DNA of 64,000 nt from Staphylococcus equorum (GCF_001747895.1 NZ_LNNB01000009.1:558001-622000), one strand, 5' to 3'. Positions 9,601 through 19,847 are shown, counted from the first letter of the stretch. Notes: generated by a model not told the origin, from the letters alone. Made by a program: numbers and translations.

Positions 9601-10921
9601 CGATAATTTTATCATATTGATTAGATAAACCAGTCGTCTCAACGTCAAATACAACGTATGTTGCTGTTTTCAAATCACGATCCAAAGGTTTGTATGCAAT
9701 AGGAACACCATCGTCAACTAACATACCTTCCATTCCGTAAATCATTTTAATACCATTTTTTTCAGCTGCCGCATGGGCGTCTGGAAAGGCTTGAACACCA
9801 TTATGGTCAGTCACTGCAATGGCTTTATGACCCCACTTTGCTGCTTGATCTACGTACGATGAAATATTAGGTATGCCATCCATTTGACTCATTGCCGTAT
9901 GCAAATGGAATTCTACTCGTTTTTCTTCAGATTTATCTTGTTTCGTAGCTTTTTTAATTTCTTCAATATCTGACATCATCATCACTAAATCACGAACAAA
10001 TGAATCTTCTTCTATGCGTCCTTGTGCGCGAACCCATTTACCGACGCTCAATGCCTTAAAGTTATCTAAATCATCTTTATTTTTACGAGTGAACATTTTT
10101 AATACGAGCGAATCTGTATAGTCAGTTACCTTCAACTCTACAATGTGTCGCCCACTCTTCAACTCTTTTAAGTTAATATCAAAAATAACGCCTTCAACTG
10201 CTACTTTGAATTCTTCTTCAATAATTGAATCTATCGGTTTAATATTATCAATTTGGATTGGTTTACCTATTTGACACTTAGTTACCGAACTTTCATTATT
10301 ATCTTGTTGTTTTGCCTTCTCGGCTTTCATTTTTTCTAATTTTTCAGTAGCTTCACGTGCACTCTTTTCATCTTCTTCTTGAATATGAGCTTCTAATGAT
10401 GCTAAGTCATCTTCGTTGCCCACACTATCCGTTTCAAAAACTATCTTACTAATATCGAATCCACACTGTTGAAAAGCTTTAACTAAGCTACCATTACAGG
10501 CTTTATCAAAATGGTCTCTCTCGATATCATTTTGACAAGTTACTTTCAGTACATCCCCCGACATAATTAAGCGTTTTTGCTTTAATTGTCCTTTTACTTT
10601 AGGTGAAAGTTTTGTTTGGTCGATACAATGATTAAAATACTTTATCGCATATTCATCTTGGTTTGATTTATTATTTATCGTAATATTACATTCTACATTT
10701 GCAATTGATTTAAACTCTTCTGTAATTGCACCTGTAAAAAGCAAATAATCTTCTATTGATAGAAAGTGTGGTAATGTGATTTGAAACACCCATGTACGAT
10801 CTGTTGTCTTAACATCCACACGCGTTAGTTCACTTTGCTCCAAAATTTCTGGTTCCAAATGGTTTGTTATTTTAATTTGGTCAGCTAGGATTTTAAATTT
10901 TTCCTGATTTGTCATTGCCAT
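6605..10921 (-). CDS. polC: DNA polymerase III PolC, Gram-positive replicative polymerase
   Basis: The main leading-strand replicase of low-GC Gram-positives, 1438 residues from MAMTNQEKFK, with AGGTGG 8 bases upstream. Visible domains in order: N-terminal and OB-fold regions; a PHP domain (HLHTAMSQMDG) interrupted by a DEDDh 3'-5' exonuclease (FDVETTG, later HNASFDMGF and HHRAIYDTEA); a zinc-binding cluster (CPKC...CETC, about residues 910-945); the C-family polymerase palm with PDIDLNFSGEYQ; then fingers and a C-terminal HhH/duplex-binding part. It is the last gene after uppS-cdsA-rseP-proS. Length and motifs are intact. Confidence 0.97.
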   Translation of the reverse strand: MAMTNQEKFKILADQIKITNHLEPEILEQSELTRVDVKTTDRTWVFQITLPHFLSIEDYLLFTGAITEEFKSIANVECNITINNKSNQDEYAIKYFNHCIDQTKLSPKVKGQLKQKRLIMSGDVLKVTCQNDIERDHFDKACNGSLVKAFQQCGFDISKIVFETDSVGNEDDLASLEAHIQEEDEKSAREATEKLEKMKAEKAKQQDNNESSVTKCQIGKPIQIDNIKPIDSIIEEEFKVAVEGVIFDINLKELKSGRHIVELKVTDYTDSLVLKMFTRKNKDDLDNFKALSVGKWVRAQGRIEEDSFVRDLVMMMSDIEEIKKATKQDKSEEKRVEFHLHTAMSQMDGIPNISSYVDQAAKWGHKAIAVTDHNGVQAFPDAHAAAEKNGIKMIYGMEGMLVDDGVPIAYKPLDRDLKTATYVVFDVETTGLSNQYDKIIELAAVKVKDGEIIDKFERFSNPHERLSDVIINLTHITDDMLVDAPEIEEVLTEFKAWVGDAIFVAHNASFDMGFIDTGYEHVGIGASTNAVIDTLELSRTINTEYGKHGLNFLAKKYGVELTQHHRAIYDTEATAYMFIKMLKQLEELGVHNHQDINTSLSNEDAYKRARPNHVTLIVQNQQGLKNLFKIVSASLVQYYYRTPRIPRSLLDEYREGILVGSACDEGEVFTAVMQKDQSQVERIAQYYDFIEIQPPALYQGLIDRELIRDNETLHEIYNRLIRAGEVNDIPVIATGNAHYLNEHDSIARKILIAAQPGNPLNRSTLPKAHFRTTDEMLDELHFLGEEKAYELVIKNTNELADRIERVVPIKDELYTPRMEGANEEIREMSYSNAKDLYGEDLPQIVIDRLEKELESIIGNGFSVIYLISQRLVKKSLNDGYLVGSRGSVGSSFVATMTEITEVNPLPPHYICPKCKTSEFFDDGSVGSGFDLPDKKCETCGSVLIKEGQDIPFETFLGFKGDKVPDIDLNFSGEYQPNAHNYTKELFGDDKVFRAGTIGTVAEKTAFGYVKGYLNDQGIHKRGAEVDRLVKGCTGVKRTSGQHPGGIIVVPDYMDIYDFTPVQFPADDQSSSWMTTHFDFHSIHDNVLKLDILGHDDPTMIRMLQDLSGIDPKTIPVDDKETMGIFSSPEPLGVTQEEILCKTGTFGVPEFGTGFVRQMLEDTKPTTFSELVRISGLSHGTDVWLGNAQDLIRSGKCDLASVICCRDDIMVYLMYNGLEPSLAFKTMEFVRKGKGLTDDMVEAMVDNEVPDWYLDSCRKIKYMFPKAHAAAYVLMAVRIAYFKVHYPLYYYASYFTVRASDFDLITMIKDKESIRNTVNDMYSRYMDLAKKEKDTLTVLEIMNEMAQRGFRMQPISLEKSKSFEFIIEGDTLIPPFISVPGLGENVAQRIVEAREEGPFLSKEDLNKKAGLSQKVIEYLDELGSLPNLPDKAQLSIFDM

Positions 10922-11318
10922 GACGATAACCACCTTACTATTAATTACACTGCTTTACTTGTATATGCTTACTTACATTAAATGACGGTGTATGTATTAT
11001 TATTCCATTCTCTATATTATAACGGATATGTGTGAAATTCTAATAGTTAAACTTAATAACTTATATTCATATTTTTGTGAATAACAAATGGGAGCGGAAC
11101 AGAAATCAAACTTTAAAATTTGATTTCGTATTCCCGCCCCCTCTTTAAAATTTTGAAACAAACACATTTAGAAATCAGACAACTATTGTGCTTTCTCTAA
11201 TTTACAGTCACTAATATAGTATGCCGTATTTATGTGCCAGCCTCATGATTTTGTATAAGTAACATCTACCAATTCACTTTATATATTATAACAAATTATT
11301 CTGGTTTTCACTTTTTAA
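10922..11318. other. proS-polC spacer
   Basis: This 397-base non-coding stretch holds one palindromic intergenic element (11090-11140). A TATAAT at 11016-11021 on the minus strand might be a polC promoter, but its -35 is poor. The rest (11141-11318) shows no gene, operator or convincing hairpin. Confidence 0.5.
11090..11140. repeat. Staphylococcal-type palindromic intergenic repeat
   Basis: Nested inverted repeats: GGGAGCGGAA facing TTCCCGCCCC outside, and AAATCAAA facing TTTGATTT inside. The 'GGGA..GGAACAGAAATC' opening recurs at 38370 as 'GGGAATGAAACAGAAATC'. This style of element is scattered between genes in many staphylococci. It may also act as a terminator between proS and polC. Confidence 0.6.
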
Positions 11319-13019
11319 TTATATATTTGTATATAATTCATTTACATAATTAATTAAATTATCAATATGCACATCTTCACTGTCACCAGTATCGCGGCGT
11401 TTAACTTCTACAATACCTTCTGTAGCATTTTTGCCTACGACGATACGTATTGGTAGACCGATTAAATCAGCATCATTAAATTTCACACCAGCACGTTCTT
11501 TACGGTCATCATAAAGCACATCATAATTTTCTTTTAATTGCGTATATAATTGATCCGCTAATTCACGTTGATCATCTTTTTTAGGATTGATTGTGATTAA
11601 ATGTAATTCAAATGGTGTGACTGATTTTGGCCAAATAATACCATTTTCGTCGTTATTCTGTTCAACGATTGCACTTAAAGTTCTTGAAATACCAATGCCA
11701 TAACATCCCATTAATAATGGTTGCGCTCTACCTTGGTCATTTAAGAACGTGGCGTTCATTGATTCAGAATATTTTGTTCCAAGTTTAAAGACTTGGCCTA
11801 CTTCAATACCTTCTGCAAAGTGCGCTTTGTCTGAGCTATCTGCTAATAATTCACCTTCTAAAATAAATCTGAAATCTCCATAGGCTTCTACTTCAAAGTC
11901 ACGACCTACATTTGCGTTTAACAAGTGATACCCATCTTCATTCGCACCAACGATGATATTATTCAAATCTTGAATGAAATTATCTGCATAAATTTTAATG
12001 TCTTTATCAAAAACTGGACCCAGTGAACCCGGTTTTGCACCTAAAATATTAATAATTTCATCTTCAGTTGCTAACTCCACATTGTCGGTACCAAAATAAG
12101 CTTTTAATTTAATATCGTTAATTTCATGGTGACCACGAATTAATACTAATATAAATTCACCATCGACATTAAATATCATAGATTTAGTAATTTCGTCTAA
12201 TGGTTTATTTAAAAATGTCGCAAGCTCTTGTGCTGTATGCACATTTGGCGTTTCAATTTTTGTTAACGGTTGTGCATCTTCATGTTTTTTATTAGGATGG
12301 TAAACCACTTCAGCTTTTTCTATATTTGCAGCGTAATCACTTTGCTCACTGTACACAATCGTGTCTTCACCGATTTCGCTTAACGCCATAAACTCATGTG
12401 TATGACTACCACCGATTGCACCTGAATCAGCAACAACAGGTCTCGCGTTAATGCCTACACGGTTAAAGATGCGACCATATGCATGGTACATATCTTCATA
12501 CGCTTCATCTAGTGATGCTTCATCAGCATGAAAAGAATAAGCATCTTTCATTATAAATTCTCTACCACGTAATAGACCGAAACGTGGGCGCTTTTCATCT
12601 CTAAATTTAGATTGTATTTGGAAAAGCGTCATTGGCAGTTGTTTATATGATTTCAATTCATCACGGACAATTGAAGTCACAACCTCTTCATGTGTTGGAC
12701 CAAGCGCAAATTGGCGGCCATTACGGTCTTGCAAACGCATAAGTTCTGGACCATATGCACTCCAACGTCCTGATTCTTCCCATAATTCTGATGGTTGTAA
12801 TGCTGGCATTAATATCTCAACGGCATCAATACGCTCCATCTCTTCACGTACGATGGCTTCAATATTATTTAATACTCTCGCAGCAATTGGTAAGTAACTG
12901 TAAATCCCACTTGTGCTTTGTTTGATTAAACCTGCTTTTAATAATAGTCGATGGCTTAATGCCTCAGCACCAGCTGGCACTTCTTTCATAGTTGGTATAA
13001 ATACTTTTGATTGTTTCAT
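11319..13019 (-). CDS. proS: Prolyl-tRNA synthetase
   Basis: A class II synthetase that charges tRNA-Pro; 566 residues, the usual length for the bacterial type with an editing insertion. Motif 1 lies in the first 100 residues, motif 2 ([17 protein letters not shown]) near 140, the INS editing domain about 225-405, motif 3 ([15 protein letters not shown]) near 440, and the anticodon-binding domain after it ([12 protein letters not shown]). It starts 20 bases after rseP ends. I see no T-box leader; expression probably comes from the uppS-cdsA-rseP operon. Confidence 0.96.
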   Translation of the reverse strand: MKQSKVFIPTMKEVPAGAEALSHRLLLKAGLIKQSTSGIYSYLPIAARVLNNIEAIVREEMERIDAVEILMPALQPSELWEESGRWSAYGPELMRLQDRNGRQFALGPTHEEVVTSIVRDELKSYKQLPMTLFQIQSKFRDEKRPRFGLLRGREFIMKDAYSFHADEASLDEAYEDMYHAYGRIFNRVGINARPVVADSGAIGGSHTHEFMALSEIGEDTIVYSEQSDYAANIEKAEVVYHPNKKHEDAQPLTKIETPNVHTAQELATFLNKPLDEITKSMIFNVDGEFILVLIRGHHEINDIKLKAYFGTDNVELATEDEIINILGAKPGSLGPVFDKDIKIYADNFIQDLNNIIVGANEDGYHLLNANVGRDFEVEAYGDFRFILEGELLADSSDKAHFAEGIEVGQVFKLGTKYSESMNATFLNDQGRAQPLLMGCYGIGISRTLSAIVEQNNDENGIIWPKSVTPFELHLITINPKKDDQRELADQLYTQLKENYDVLYDDRKERAGVKFNDADLIGLPIRIVVGKNATEGIVEVKRRDTGDSEDVHIDNLINYVNELYTNI

Positions 13020-13038
13020 TTAAATGCTTCTCTCCCTC

Positions 13039-14325
13039 TTATAAGAAATAACGCTGAATATCGTTCCAAGTCACTAATACCATAACGATTAATACAAATA
13101 CGGCACCAATGGCGATAATTGTAGTTTCTGCTTTTTTATTTACTGGTTTTCTAAAGATTGCTTCATAAATTACAAATAAAATTCGTCCACCATCTAACGC
13201 TGGTACTGGTAGTAAATTCATTAATCCTAAGTTAACACTTAGCAAAGCAGTCCATGAAATCAAGTTAATTATACCAGTTTTAACGACAGAGTCGACAGTA
13301 TGATATATACCTACTGGACCATTCAACATATCAAATGAGAATTCTCCAGTGAAAATACTCGCGATCATACTTACAATTGCAGTGAAAATAATTTTACCTG
13401 CACTAAGTGTTTGTTCCACACCCGCTGCAATTGGTTTGAAAATAGTGTGTTCAGTCGTTGCACTATAACCTAATAAATATTTTGTTTCTGAGTGTGTTTT
13501 CGTTACTTTTTGTTCAATTTTTTTAGGCTTAATATCAAATGTTTGTTTGTTGCCATCACGTTCGACGACTAATTTTGTCTTATTATCTTTTATATCTTTT
13601 ACTGCTTTATCGATATCATCTTTACCATCAATATTATGATTTCCTACTTTAACAATCGTATCTCCAGATTTAAGACCTGCCTGTTCAGCAGGTGAATCTT
13701 TAACAACTTCATCAACTGAATTTGTTGCTGTACCTTGATAATATGCTAGACCAATAAATAATACTAATGTAAGTAAGAAATTAAACAGTGGTCCTGCGAA
13801 TAAAGTTAAGAATTTTTGATAAGGTTTTTTATACGTGAATTGACGATCTCTAGGTGCAATTTGAATTAAACTACCATTCTCTACAAAGTATGATTTCTTA
13901 GCTATTGCATAGCGTTGTCTTTCTTGATCATATGATGTTACACCTTCAATGAATAAGCCATCTTTAAAATCACATTGTTTTACTTCTATTGCTTCAATTT
14001 GTTGAAATTTGTGTTGATCATCTAAAATGATGTGCGTAATTTCATCTTTGTCATTTAATTTTATTTTCACATGCATACCTGGTTGAACTGGTGGTTCTTC
14101 TAAACCATCACCAGCCATGCGTACATAACCTCCGACAGGTAATAATCTAATCGTATATAATGTTTCATTTTTTCTGAAACTAAATATTTTAGGTCCCATA
14201 CCAATTGCAAATTCCGGACACATAATGCCTGCGCGTTTTGCAAAAAACATATGTCCGTACTCATGAACTGTGACAAGGACACCAAAAACGATTATAAATG
14301 AAATAATTGTTACTAGAAAACTCAC
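13039..14325 (-). CDS. rseP: Site-2 intramembrane metalloprotease RseP
   Basis: A zinc protease that cleaves within membranes; Gram-positive homologues process anti-sigma factors and signal-peptide remnants. I choose GTG at 14325 (428 residues): GAGGTG sits 7 bases upstream, and the reading [24 protein letters not shown] then aligns with the S. aureus protein. The ATG at 14340 overlaps that ribosome-binding site. Motifs are HEYGH (residues 21-25) in the first membrane helix, a PDZ domain (about 190-270), and the second zinc-ligand region [13 protein letters not shown] near the C-terminus. Four membrane helices are expected. Confidence 0.93.
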   Translation of the reverse strand: MSFLVTIISFIIVFGVLVTVHEYGHMFFAKRAGIMCPEFAIGMGPKIFSFRKNETLYTIRLLPVGGYVRMAGDGLEEPPVQPGMHVKIKLNDKDEITHIILDDQHKFQQIEAIEVKQCDFKDGLFIEGVTSYDQERQRYAIAKKSYFVENGSLIQIAPRDRQFTYKKPYQKFLTLFAGPLFNFLLTLVLFIGLAYYQGTATNSVDEVVKDSPAEQAGLKSGDTIVKVGNHNIDGKDDIDKAVKDIKDNKTKLVVERDGNKQTFDIKPKKIEQKVTKTHSETKYLLGYSATTEHTIFKPIAAGVEQTLSAGKIIFTAIVSMIASIFTGEFSFDMLNGPVGIYHTVDSVVKTGIINLISWTALLSVNLGLMNLLPVPALDGGRILFVIYEAIFRKPVNKKAETTIIAIGAVFVLIVMVLVTWNDIQRYFL

Positions 14326-14643
14326 TTTGCTACACCTCATATTTTCGAAATAAATTGTTTGCTCATACTATATATTAATTCATACGATTCATTTTCTTAT
14401 GACTACTTGCTTACTTTAGATTATAAAAGTATAACACAACAATGCTGAGTGACACACGTAACTTTAATATGTCTTCAAGTCATTCACTTACATTATACTT
14501 ATCATTTTGCAGTCGTAATTACACAAAGTATTTTTGCTTGTGAAAAGGAGTTAAGAAATAAAATAACTGTATTGCAGTTATTTTATTTCATTAACTCCTT
14601 ATTTTTGTTTATATAATTGTATAGTATCACTTTGAATCTATAG
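14326..14643. other. cdsA-rseP spacer
   Basis: The 318-base gap holds the long hairpin at 14545-14600 and otherwise no gene. A rseP promoter is likely in 14341-14540, but I could not find a convincing -35/-10 pair. Confidence 0.4.
14545..14600 (-). terminator. Long hairpin after cdsA, probable terminator
   Basis: An almost perfect inverted repeat: AAGGAGTTAA and a 13-base AT-rich arm (AAATAAAATAACT) are mirrored on the far side, with a 7-base loop and small bulges, about 23 bp in all. It lies 44 bases past the cdsA stop. On the minus strand a short TTTT follows, on the plus strand ATTTTTG, so it could terminate either way. The stem is longer than ordinary terminators. Confidence 0.55.
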
Positions 14644-15426
14644 TTAAGCTTGTATTAACAAGATGTTTAATAGTGGCAATACAAACATAAAACTGTCAAA
14701 GCGATCTAAAATACCGCCATGGCCAGGCAAAATACGACCAGAGTCTTTTACACCAAAATGACGTTTGAAACCTGACTCAACAAGGTCACCAAGTTGTCCA
14801 AACATACTTAAAACAATCGTAACAATTAATAATATCCATGTTGCAATATTAAAGTCTACAAACATAATCATAACAAGTGGAATAATTAAACTACAAATCA
14901 ATCCGCCAACAAAACCTTCTATTGTTTTATTAGGACTAATCACAGGCCATAATTTATGTTTGCCCATTAAGCGTCCAAAAATATATGCCCCTGTATCTGT
15001 TGACCATACGATTAGAAATGCAAATAGTATGTAGTGTAAGCCTTCAGACCTTGTTTCATAAAGATACATAAACCCAATACCAACATACGCAATCGTCATT
15101 AAACAAAATGCAGCGTCCATAAAACTAAATCTATTTTTAGAAAGCACTGTATAACTTAATAAAATAAAACTCATTGCTATTAAAGACTTTAATTGTAAAT
15201 CATTAACCCAGTTACCGGCGCCTTGAGGTAACATAATAATTAAAATTCCTAGCGCACTTATGATACCTGGTACCGATAAAAACTTAATCATATTCATATT
15301 AAGCAATTCTTTTAATGCTATGAACGCTAATAAATACGAAAACAGCATTAATATAACTCCGCCCTTCAGTAAGACCGGGAGGAAAATGATAAGCGCTATG
15401 ATTGCCGTCAAAGTTCTAACTTTCAT
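14644..15426 (-). CDS. cdsA: Phosphatidate cytidylyltransferase
   Basis: A membrane enzyme that makes CDP-diacylglycerol from phosphatidic acid and CTP, the precursor of phosphatidylglycerol and cardiolipin. It has 260 residues with about seven to eight hydrophobic segments. The CDS signature lies near the C-terminus: [16 protein letters not shown] followed by [19 protein letters not shown]. It follows uppS by 17 bases, the usual bacterial pairing of envelope-lipid genes. Confidence 0.95.
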   Translation of the reverse strand: MKVRTLTAIIALIIFLPVLLKGGVILMLFSYLLAFIALKELLNMNMIKFLSVPGIISALGILIIMLPQGAGNWVNDLQLKSLIAMSFILLSYTVLSKNRFSFMDAAFCLMTIAYVGIGFMYLYETRSEGLHYILFAFLIVWSTDTGAYIFGRLMGKHKLWPVISPNKTIEGFVGGLICSLIIPLVMIMFVDFNIATWILLIVTIVLSMFGQLGDLVESGFKRHFGVKDSGRILPGHGGILDRFDSFMFVLPLLNILLIQA

Positions 15427-15443
15427 ACTATTCTCCTAACTAC

Positions 15444-16208
15444 TTATAATCCCCCAAAACGCCTTTGACGAGATTGATAAATTTTAATACAGTTTATTAA
15501 TTCTTCTTTATCAAAATCTGGCCATAATTTTTCATTGAATAAAAATTCACTGTAAGATACTTGCCAGATTAGGAAATTACTAATACGTTGCTCTCCTGAT
15601 GTTCTAATCAAAAGGTCCGGGTCAGGGTAGCAATGAGTCATTAAATGGTCATTAATCATTTCTTCAGTGATTGCTTCACTTGTTAAACCTTCAGCAGTCA
15701 ATTTGTCGTAAATTGATTTCACACTGTGAACAATTTCGGCTCGTCCGCCATAATTTATAGCAAAGACCAATTTTAAGCCCGTATTATGCTTTGTTTCTTC
15801 TTTTGCTTTATCTATCGCTTTAAGTGTAGATGTTGGTAAATGCTCAATAAAACCAATCGTCTCTACTTTAACATTATTTTCTATCAACTCTGGTAGAAAT
15901 GTTCTTAAAAAGTTAACTGGCAAGTTCATGATGTAATTCACTTCATTTTTAGGTCTTGTCCAATTTTCTGTAGAGAAAGTATACAATGTTAAATATTTAA
16001 TTCCTAAATCACTAGCTGCTTTAGTGATTTTTTTAACAGTTTGCATACCTTGGTAGTGGCCTTTTATTCTAGGCAATTTTCTTTGTTTAGCCCAACGACC
16101 ATTACCATCCATAATTATAGCAACATGTTCGGGTATATTATGTACTTCCAAATCTATATCGGATTGCTTATACTGATTTTCTTTCTTCTTTTTTAACTTT
16201 TTAAACAT
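15444..16208 (-). CDS. uppS: Isoprenyl (undecaprenyl) diphosphate synthase
   Basis: Condenses isopentenyl diphosphate into the C55 lipid carrier for peptidoglycan and teichoic acid. I start at [11 protein letters not shown] (254 residues) because GGAGGAAATACC stands directly upstream; the 24-base longer reading has none. The catalytic motif [11 protein letters not shown] has its Asp at residue 34, and the C-terminal signature [18 protein letters not shown] is present. A basic N-terminal extension precedes the catalytic core, as in S. aureus. Confidence 0.95.
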   Translation of the reverse strand: MFKKLKKKKENQYKQSDIDLEVHNIPEHVAIIMDGNGRWAKQRKLPRIKGHYQGMQTVKKITKAASDLGIKYLTLYTFSTENWTRPKNEVNYIMNLPVNFLRTFLPELIENNVKVETIGFIEHLPTSTLKAIDKAKEETKHNTGLKLVFAINYGGRAEIVHSVKSIYDKLTAEGLTSEAITEEMINDHLMTHCYPDPDLLIRTSGEQRISNFLIWQVSYSEFLFNEKLWPDFDKEELINCIKIYQSRQRRFGGL

Positions 16209-16312
16209 GGTATTTCCTCCGAGCTTGATCATCTCTGTTTATTATAATTAGATTCTAGATGCAATTATCTACCATTTTATCATAATAGATAGATGCATTG
16301 AATAAACAAATA

Positions 16313-16347
16313 AAAAAACTGTACCAAAGTCTGATTTGATACAGTTC
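16313..16347 (-). terminator. Intrinsic terminator after frr
   Basis: Minus strand: ACTGTATCA pairs with TGGTACAGT (one wobble), followed by TTTTTTTATTTG. It lies about 95 bases past the frr stop and ends the rpsB-tsf-pyrH-frr unit. Confidence 0.75.
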
Positions 16348-16441
16348 AGATAAATATATGATATACCTCTGCTTCAAGCTCTAACTATAAGTAATTATAT
16401 ACCTTAATGAGTGAATAGAAGTATAATCATCATTACCATGT

Positions 16442-16996
16442 TTATACTGACATTATATCTTTTTCTTTTTCTTCTAATAATTTATCAATTTCTTTAATTG
16501 AGTTGTCAGTTAATTTTTGTACATCATCTGTTTGTGATCTTAAATCATCTTCAGTGATATCGCCATTTTTCTCTTGTTTTTTAAGTACATCATTTGAATC
16601 ACGACGAACATTTCTAACTGCTACTTTCGCATCTTCGCCAATTTTCTTAACATCTTTTACAAGCTCTTTACGGCGCTCTTCAGTTAATGCCGGAATAACA
16701 ATACGTATAACTTCTCCATCACTTGAAGGATTCACACCTAAGTTAGCAGCGTTGATTGCTTTTTCAATATTACCAACAGATGATTTATCATATGGTGCAA
16801 TTACTAATAAACGTGCTTCTGGCACATTGATACTAGCAAGTTGTTGAACTGGTGTTGGAGCACCGTAGTAATCAACATTTACGCCATTTAATAAATTGGA
16901 ATTGGCTCTTCCAGCACTAATATTAGCTAATTCTCTTGAAAGATTATCAACAGATTTTTGCATTTTTGATTTCGTATCATTAATAATGTCGCTCAT
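16442..16996 (-). CDS. frr: Ribosome recycling factor
   Basis: With EF-G it splits the post-termination ribosome. From [12 protein letters not shown] it has 184 residues, the S. aureus length; GAGGTG lies 7 bases before this ATG but only 1 base before the alternative upstream ATG, so the inner start is preferred. The conserved [14 protein letters not shown] and [16 protein letters not shown] helices are intact. It follows pyrH by 16 bases. Confidence 0.96.
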   Translation of the reverse strand: MSDIINDTKSKMQKSVDNLSRELANISAGRANSNLLNGVNVDYYGAPTPVQQLASINVPEARLLVIAPYDKSSVGNIEKAINAANLGVNPSSDGEVIRIVIPALTEERRKELVKDVKKIGEDAKVAVRNVRRDSNDVLKKQEKNGDITEDDLRSQTDDVQKLTDNSIKEIDKLLEEKEKDIMSV

Positions 16997-17012
16997 TGTC
17001 ATACACCTCTAA

Positions 17013-17735
17013 TTATTTTGTTATTATTGTTCCTATTTTTTCACCCATTACTGCACGTTTAATATTACCTTCTTCAGTAATTGAGAACACATTCAACGGA
17101 ATATTGTTATCCATACAGAATGAAGATGCTGTTGAATCCATTACTTGTAAACCATCTTGTAACATTTGAATATGAGTAAGATGTTCATACTTAATAGCAT
17201 TAGGGTCTACTTTTGGATCAGCAGAGTAAACGCCATCAACATTATTTTTACCCATTAAGATAACATCGGCTTCAACTTCAGCCGCACGTAAAGCTGCTGT
17301 AGTATCAGTTGAGAAGTATGGATTACCAATTCCCGCTGCAAAAATAACTACACGTTTTTTCTCTAAGTGTCTAATTGCACGACGACGAATGTATGGTTCT
17401 GCAACTTGTTTCATTTCAATTGAAGTTAAAACGCGTGTGTCGCATTCTAATTGTTCAAGGCTGTCTTGTAACGCTAAAGCATTCATTACCGTTGCTAACA
17501 TACCCATGTAATCAGCAGTACCACGATCCATGCCTAAGTCACTACCCGTTTTACCTCTCCAAATATTACCTCCGCCAACGATAACTGCAATTTCGCAATC
17601 CATCTTTGCAACTTCGGCTACTTGTTCAGCCACACTTTTAATCGTAATTGGATTAATTCCAAATCCATCGTTACCTGCTAGTGCTTCGCCACTTAATTTT
17701 AAAACAACACGATCGTATTTAGAAGTTTGAGCCAT
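17013..17735 (-). CDS. pyrH: Uridylate kinase
   Basis: Phosphorylates UMP to UDP; hexameric amino-acid-kinase fold, essential in bacteria. I start at [19 protein letters not shown] (240 residues) with GAGAGGA upstream. Motifs are KLSGEAL, the glycine-rich [14 protein letters not shown], and the UMP/ATP-binding [10 protein letters not shown] region. It lies between tsf and frr, the common order, though an inverted repeat separates it from tsf. Confidence 0.96.
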   Translation of the reverse strand: MAQTSKYDRVVLKLSGEALAGNDGFGINPITIKSVAEQVAEVAKMDCEIAVIVGGGNIWRGKTGSDLGMDRGTADYMGMLATVMNALALQDSLEQLECDTRVLTSIEMKQVAEPYIRRRAIRHLEKKRVVIFAAGIGNPYFSTDTTAALRAAEVEADVILMGKNNVDGVYSADPKVDPNAIKYEHLTHIQMLQDGLQVMDSTASSFCMDNNIPLNVFSITEEGNIKRAVMGEKIGTIITK

Positions 17736-17779
17736 TGTCTTATCCTCTCTATTGTAAAAATATGTAATTGATACAAGTA

Positions 17780-17846
17780 AAGAAGACACAATAGGTCTTC
17801 CAATACAAAAGTAAATCTTTCATACGGAGCACAAAGGTGTCTTCTT
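17780..17846. other. Inverted repeat between tsf and pyrH
   Basis: AAGAAGACAC at 17780-17789 is mirrored by GTGTCTTCTT at 17837-17846 with a 47-base loop. The loop is too long for a classical terminator. It could be a processing site or a weak attenuating structure between tsf and pyrH. Confidence 0.4.
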
Positions 17847-17867
17847 TCTTGTTTTAACTATGAAAAA

Positions 17868-18746
17868 TTATTTCATTTGTCCTTTTACTTCGTCAGCAAA
17901 GTTTTCTTCACGTTTTTCCATGCCTTCGCCTACTTCATAACGTAAGAAGTCAACAAGTTTTCCACCTTTTGATTTCAAGAAAGCTTCAACTGTTTGATCA
18001 GGATCTTTTACAAAGTTTTGGTCAACTGCACAAATTTCTTGTAAATATTTACGTAAACGACCTTCAACCATTTTTTCTACAATTTTTTCTGGTTTGCCTT
18101 CGTTTAGTGCTTGTTGTTTTAAAACTTCTCTTTCGTGATTAATTTCATCTTCGCTTACTTGTTCAGATGAAACATATTTAGGGTTGATTGCAGCAATGTG
18201 CATAGCTACGTCTTTAGCAGCTTGGCCATCAGTTGAACCTTCAACTACAGTTAACACACCGATACGTCCGCCCATGTGTAAATAAGAACCAAAAGCATCG
18301 TTATCTGATTTTGTTCTAATAGCAAAACGACGGATACTTAATTTTTCGCCGATAGTTGAGATAGATTCTTTAACACGTTGGTCTACTGATTTACCATCAG
18401 CTAATGTAGTTTCTAATAATGCTTCTACTGTTTCAACTTTTGTTTCTAATACTTGGTTAGCAATTTCTTTCACTAATTCTTGGAAACCTTCGTTACGAGC
18501 TACGAAGTCAGTTTCTGCATTAATTTCTACAATTGCTGCTTCATTGCCTTTTTCTTCAACATGAACTAGACCTTCTGCCGCAATACGGTCAGATTTTTTA
18601 GCAGCTTTTGCGATACCTTTTTCACGTAAGTAATCAACAGCTTTGTCGATGTCACCATCAGTTTCTGTTAACGCTTTTTTACAGTCCATCATACCTGCAC
18701 CAGTTTTTTCACGTAATTCTTTTACAAGTTTAGCTGAAATTGCCAT
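17868..18746 (-). CDS. tsf: Elongation factor Ts
   Basis: Guanine nucleotide exchange factor for EF-Tu. From [16 protein letters not shown] it has 292 residues; GGAGGAATATGAA precedes this ATG, and the extra MEEYE of the longer reading covers that site. The UBA-like N-terminal domain with [11 protein letters not shown] is followed by TDFVARN, which contacts EF-Tu, and the dimerisation part. It follows rpsB across a terminator hairpin, as in other Bacilli, where readthrough feeds tsf. Confidence 0.96.
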   Translation of the reverse strand: MAISAKLVKELREKTGAGMMDCKKALTETDGDIDKAVDYLREKGIAKAAKKSDRIAAEGLVHVEEKGNEAAIVEINAETDFVARNEGFQELVKEIANQVLETKVETVEALLETTLADGKSVDQRVKESISTIGEKLSIRRFAIRTKSDNDAFGSYLHMGGRIGVLTVVEGSTDGQAAKDVAMHIAAINPKYVSSEQVSEDEINHEREVLKQQALNEGKPEKIVEKMVEGRLRKYLQEICAVDQNFVKDPDQTVEAFLKSKGGKLVDFLRYEVGEGMEKREENFADEVKGQMK

Positions 18747-18790
18747 TTCATATTCCTCCATTATTTAATGAATTTTAATATATTTGTTTT

Positions 18791-18829
18791 TAAAAAAGGG
18801 TGATAAGCTTGAATATCTTATCACCCATT
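18791..18829 (-). terminator. Terminator/attenuator between rpsB and tsf
   Basis: Minus strand: a perfect 10-bp stem GGGTGATAAG/CTTATCACCC with a 9-base loop, then TTTTTTAAAAA. It is 12 bases past the rpsB stop and about 45 before the tsf start, so it probably gives partial termination that sets the S2:EF-Ts ratio. Confidence 0.75.
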
Positions 18830-18840
18830 TTACATTATTC

Positions 18841-19629
18841 TTAGTTTGATTCAACAGAAGTGTTTTCTTCAGTTGTTCCTGCTTCAGTAGCTTCTTTTGA
18901 TTCATTTAAATCAATATTTTGTTCTGCTGCTACTTCTTCATTAGATACACCTTGTTGACCTTCTAAGATCGCATCTGCCATTTTACCAGTTAATAATTTA
19001 ACGGCACGAATAGCATCGTCGTTTGCTGGGATAACGTAATCAATTTCATCTGGATCACAGTTAGTATCCACAATACCAACGATAGGGATGTGTAATTTGC
19101 GTGCTTCAGCAATTGCGTTGCGCTCTTTACGAGGGTCAACTACAAATAATGCTTGAGGCATTGATTTCATATCACGAATTCCGCCTAAGAATTTGATTAA
19201 ACGGTCGTATTCTTTTTTAAGTTCTACAACTTCTTTTTTAGGTAATACTTCGAATAAGCCATCTTCTTCCATTTTTTCAATTTCAGAGATGCGTTTGATA
19301 CGTTTAGAAATTGTTTTATAGTTAGTTAAGATTCCACCTAACCATCTTTGGTTTACATAGAATTGACCAGCACGTTCTGCTTCAGCTTTCACTGAGTCTT
19401 GTGCTTGTTTTTTCGTACCAACGAATAAAACTTTTCCGCCATCTTCTGATACTTGTTTAATGAAGTTATAAGCTTCTTCTACTTTTTTCACTGTTTTTTG
19501 TAAATCGATAATGTAAATACCGTTTCTTTCAGTGAAAATGTATCTTTTCATTTTTGGGTTCCAACGACGTGTTTGGTGACCAAAGTGAACGCCTGCTTCT
19601 AGTAATTGTTTCATTGAAATTACTGCCAT
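18841..19629 (-). CDS. rpsB: 30S ribosomal protein S2
   Basis: A 262-residue S2 protein, located on the 30S head-body junction. The start [19 protein letters not shown] and the motifs [11 protein letters not shown] and [12 protein letters not shown] are typical. The last 35 residues are an acidic Glu/Ser/Thr-rich tail, as in staphylococci. The AGGAGG site is 10 bases before ATG. A long leader precedes it. Confidence 0.97.
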   Translation of the reverse strand: MAVISMKQLLEAGVHFGHQTRRWNPKMKRYIFTERNGIYIIDLQKTVKKVEEAYNFIKQVSEDGGKVLFVGTKKQAQDSVKAEAERAGQFYVNQRWLGGILTNYKTISKRIKRISEIEKMEEDGLFEVLPKKEVVELKKEYDRLIKFLGGIRDMKSMPQALFVVDPRKERNAIAEARKLHIPIVGIVDTNCDPDEIDYVIPANDDAIRAVKLLTGKMADAILEGQQGVSNEEVAAEQNIDLNESKEATEAGTTEENTSVESN

Positions 19630-19745
19630 AATTAAAATCCTCCTATTGGTTTATTACCTCCACAAAAAGCTCATATAAACACGATAACTAAATATCGCAC
19701 CCTTTATACTTATACTTTTTATGTGCGTATTGGCTTCATAGCCGT
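19630..19745 (-). promoter_or_regulatory. Long 5' leader of rpsB, possible autoregulatory RNA
   Basis: About 115 transcribed bases separate the predicted start site from the rpsB ATG. The leader contains CGATA...TATCG and other short complementary stretches, and a second GGAGGT at 19666-19671, upstream of the true ribosome-binding site. Ribosomal protein S2 leaders are known regulatory RNAs in other bacteria; membership of a named family is not established here. Confidence 0.35.
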
Positions 19746-19750
19746 GAATA

Positions 19751-19779
19751 AATATATCATATTTGTGTTTATAAAGCAA
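19751..19779 (-). promoter_or_regulatory. Promoter of rpsB
   Basis: Minus strand: -35 TTGCTT (19774-19779), 17-bp spacer, -10 TATATT (19751-19756). It lies just downstream of the codY terminator and so opens the rpsB-tsf-pyrH-frr unit. Confidence 0.6.
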
Positions 19780-19806
19780 TACTTTCACATTACTATTTCA
19801 CACATT

Positions 19807-19847
19807 AAAAGAACATCTAAAAGTCTTATGATTTAGACGCTCTTTTT
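19807..19847 (-). terminator. Terminator after codY
   Basis: Minus strand: AAAGAGCGTCTAAA pairs with TTTTAGATGTTCTTTT around a 9-base loop, ending in TTCTTTTAA. It is about 34 bases past the codY stop and closes the xerC-hslV-hslU-codY unit. Confidence 0.7.

Noticed and set aside
12990-13040. T-box before proS
   Set aside because: Only 19 bases separate rseP and proS, with no specifier stem or T-box core.
17780-17846. Inverted repeat between tsf and pyrH as an ordinary terminator
   Set aside because: The loop of 47 bases is too long and there is no U-tract; it is listed only as an inverted repeat.
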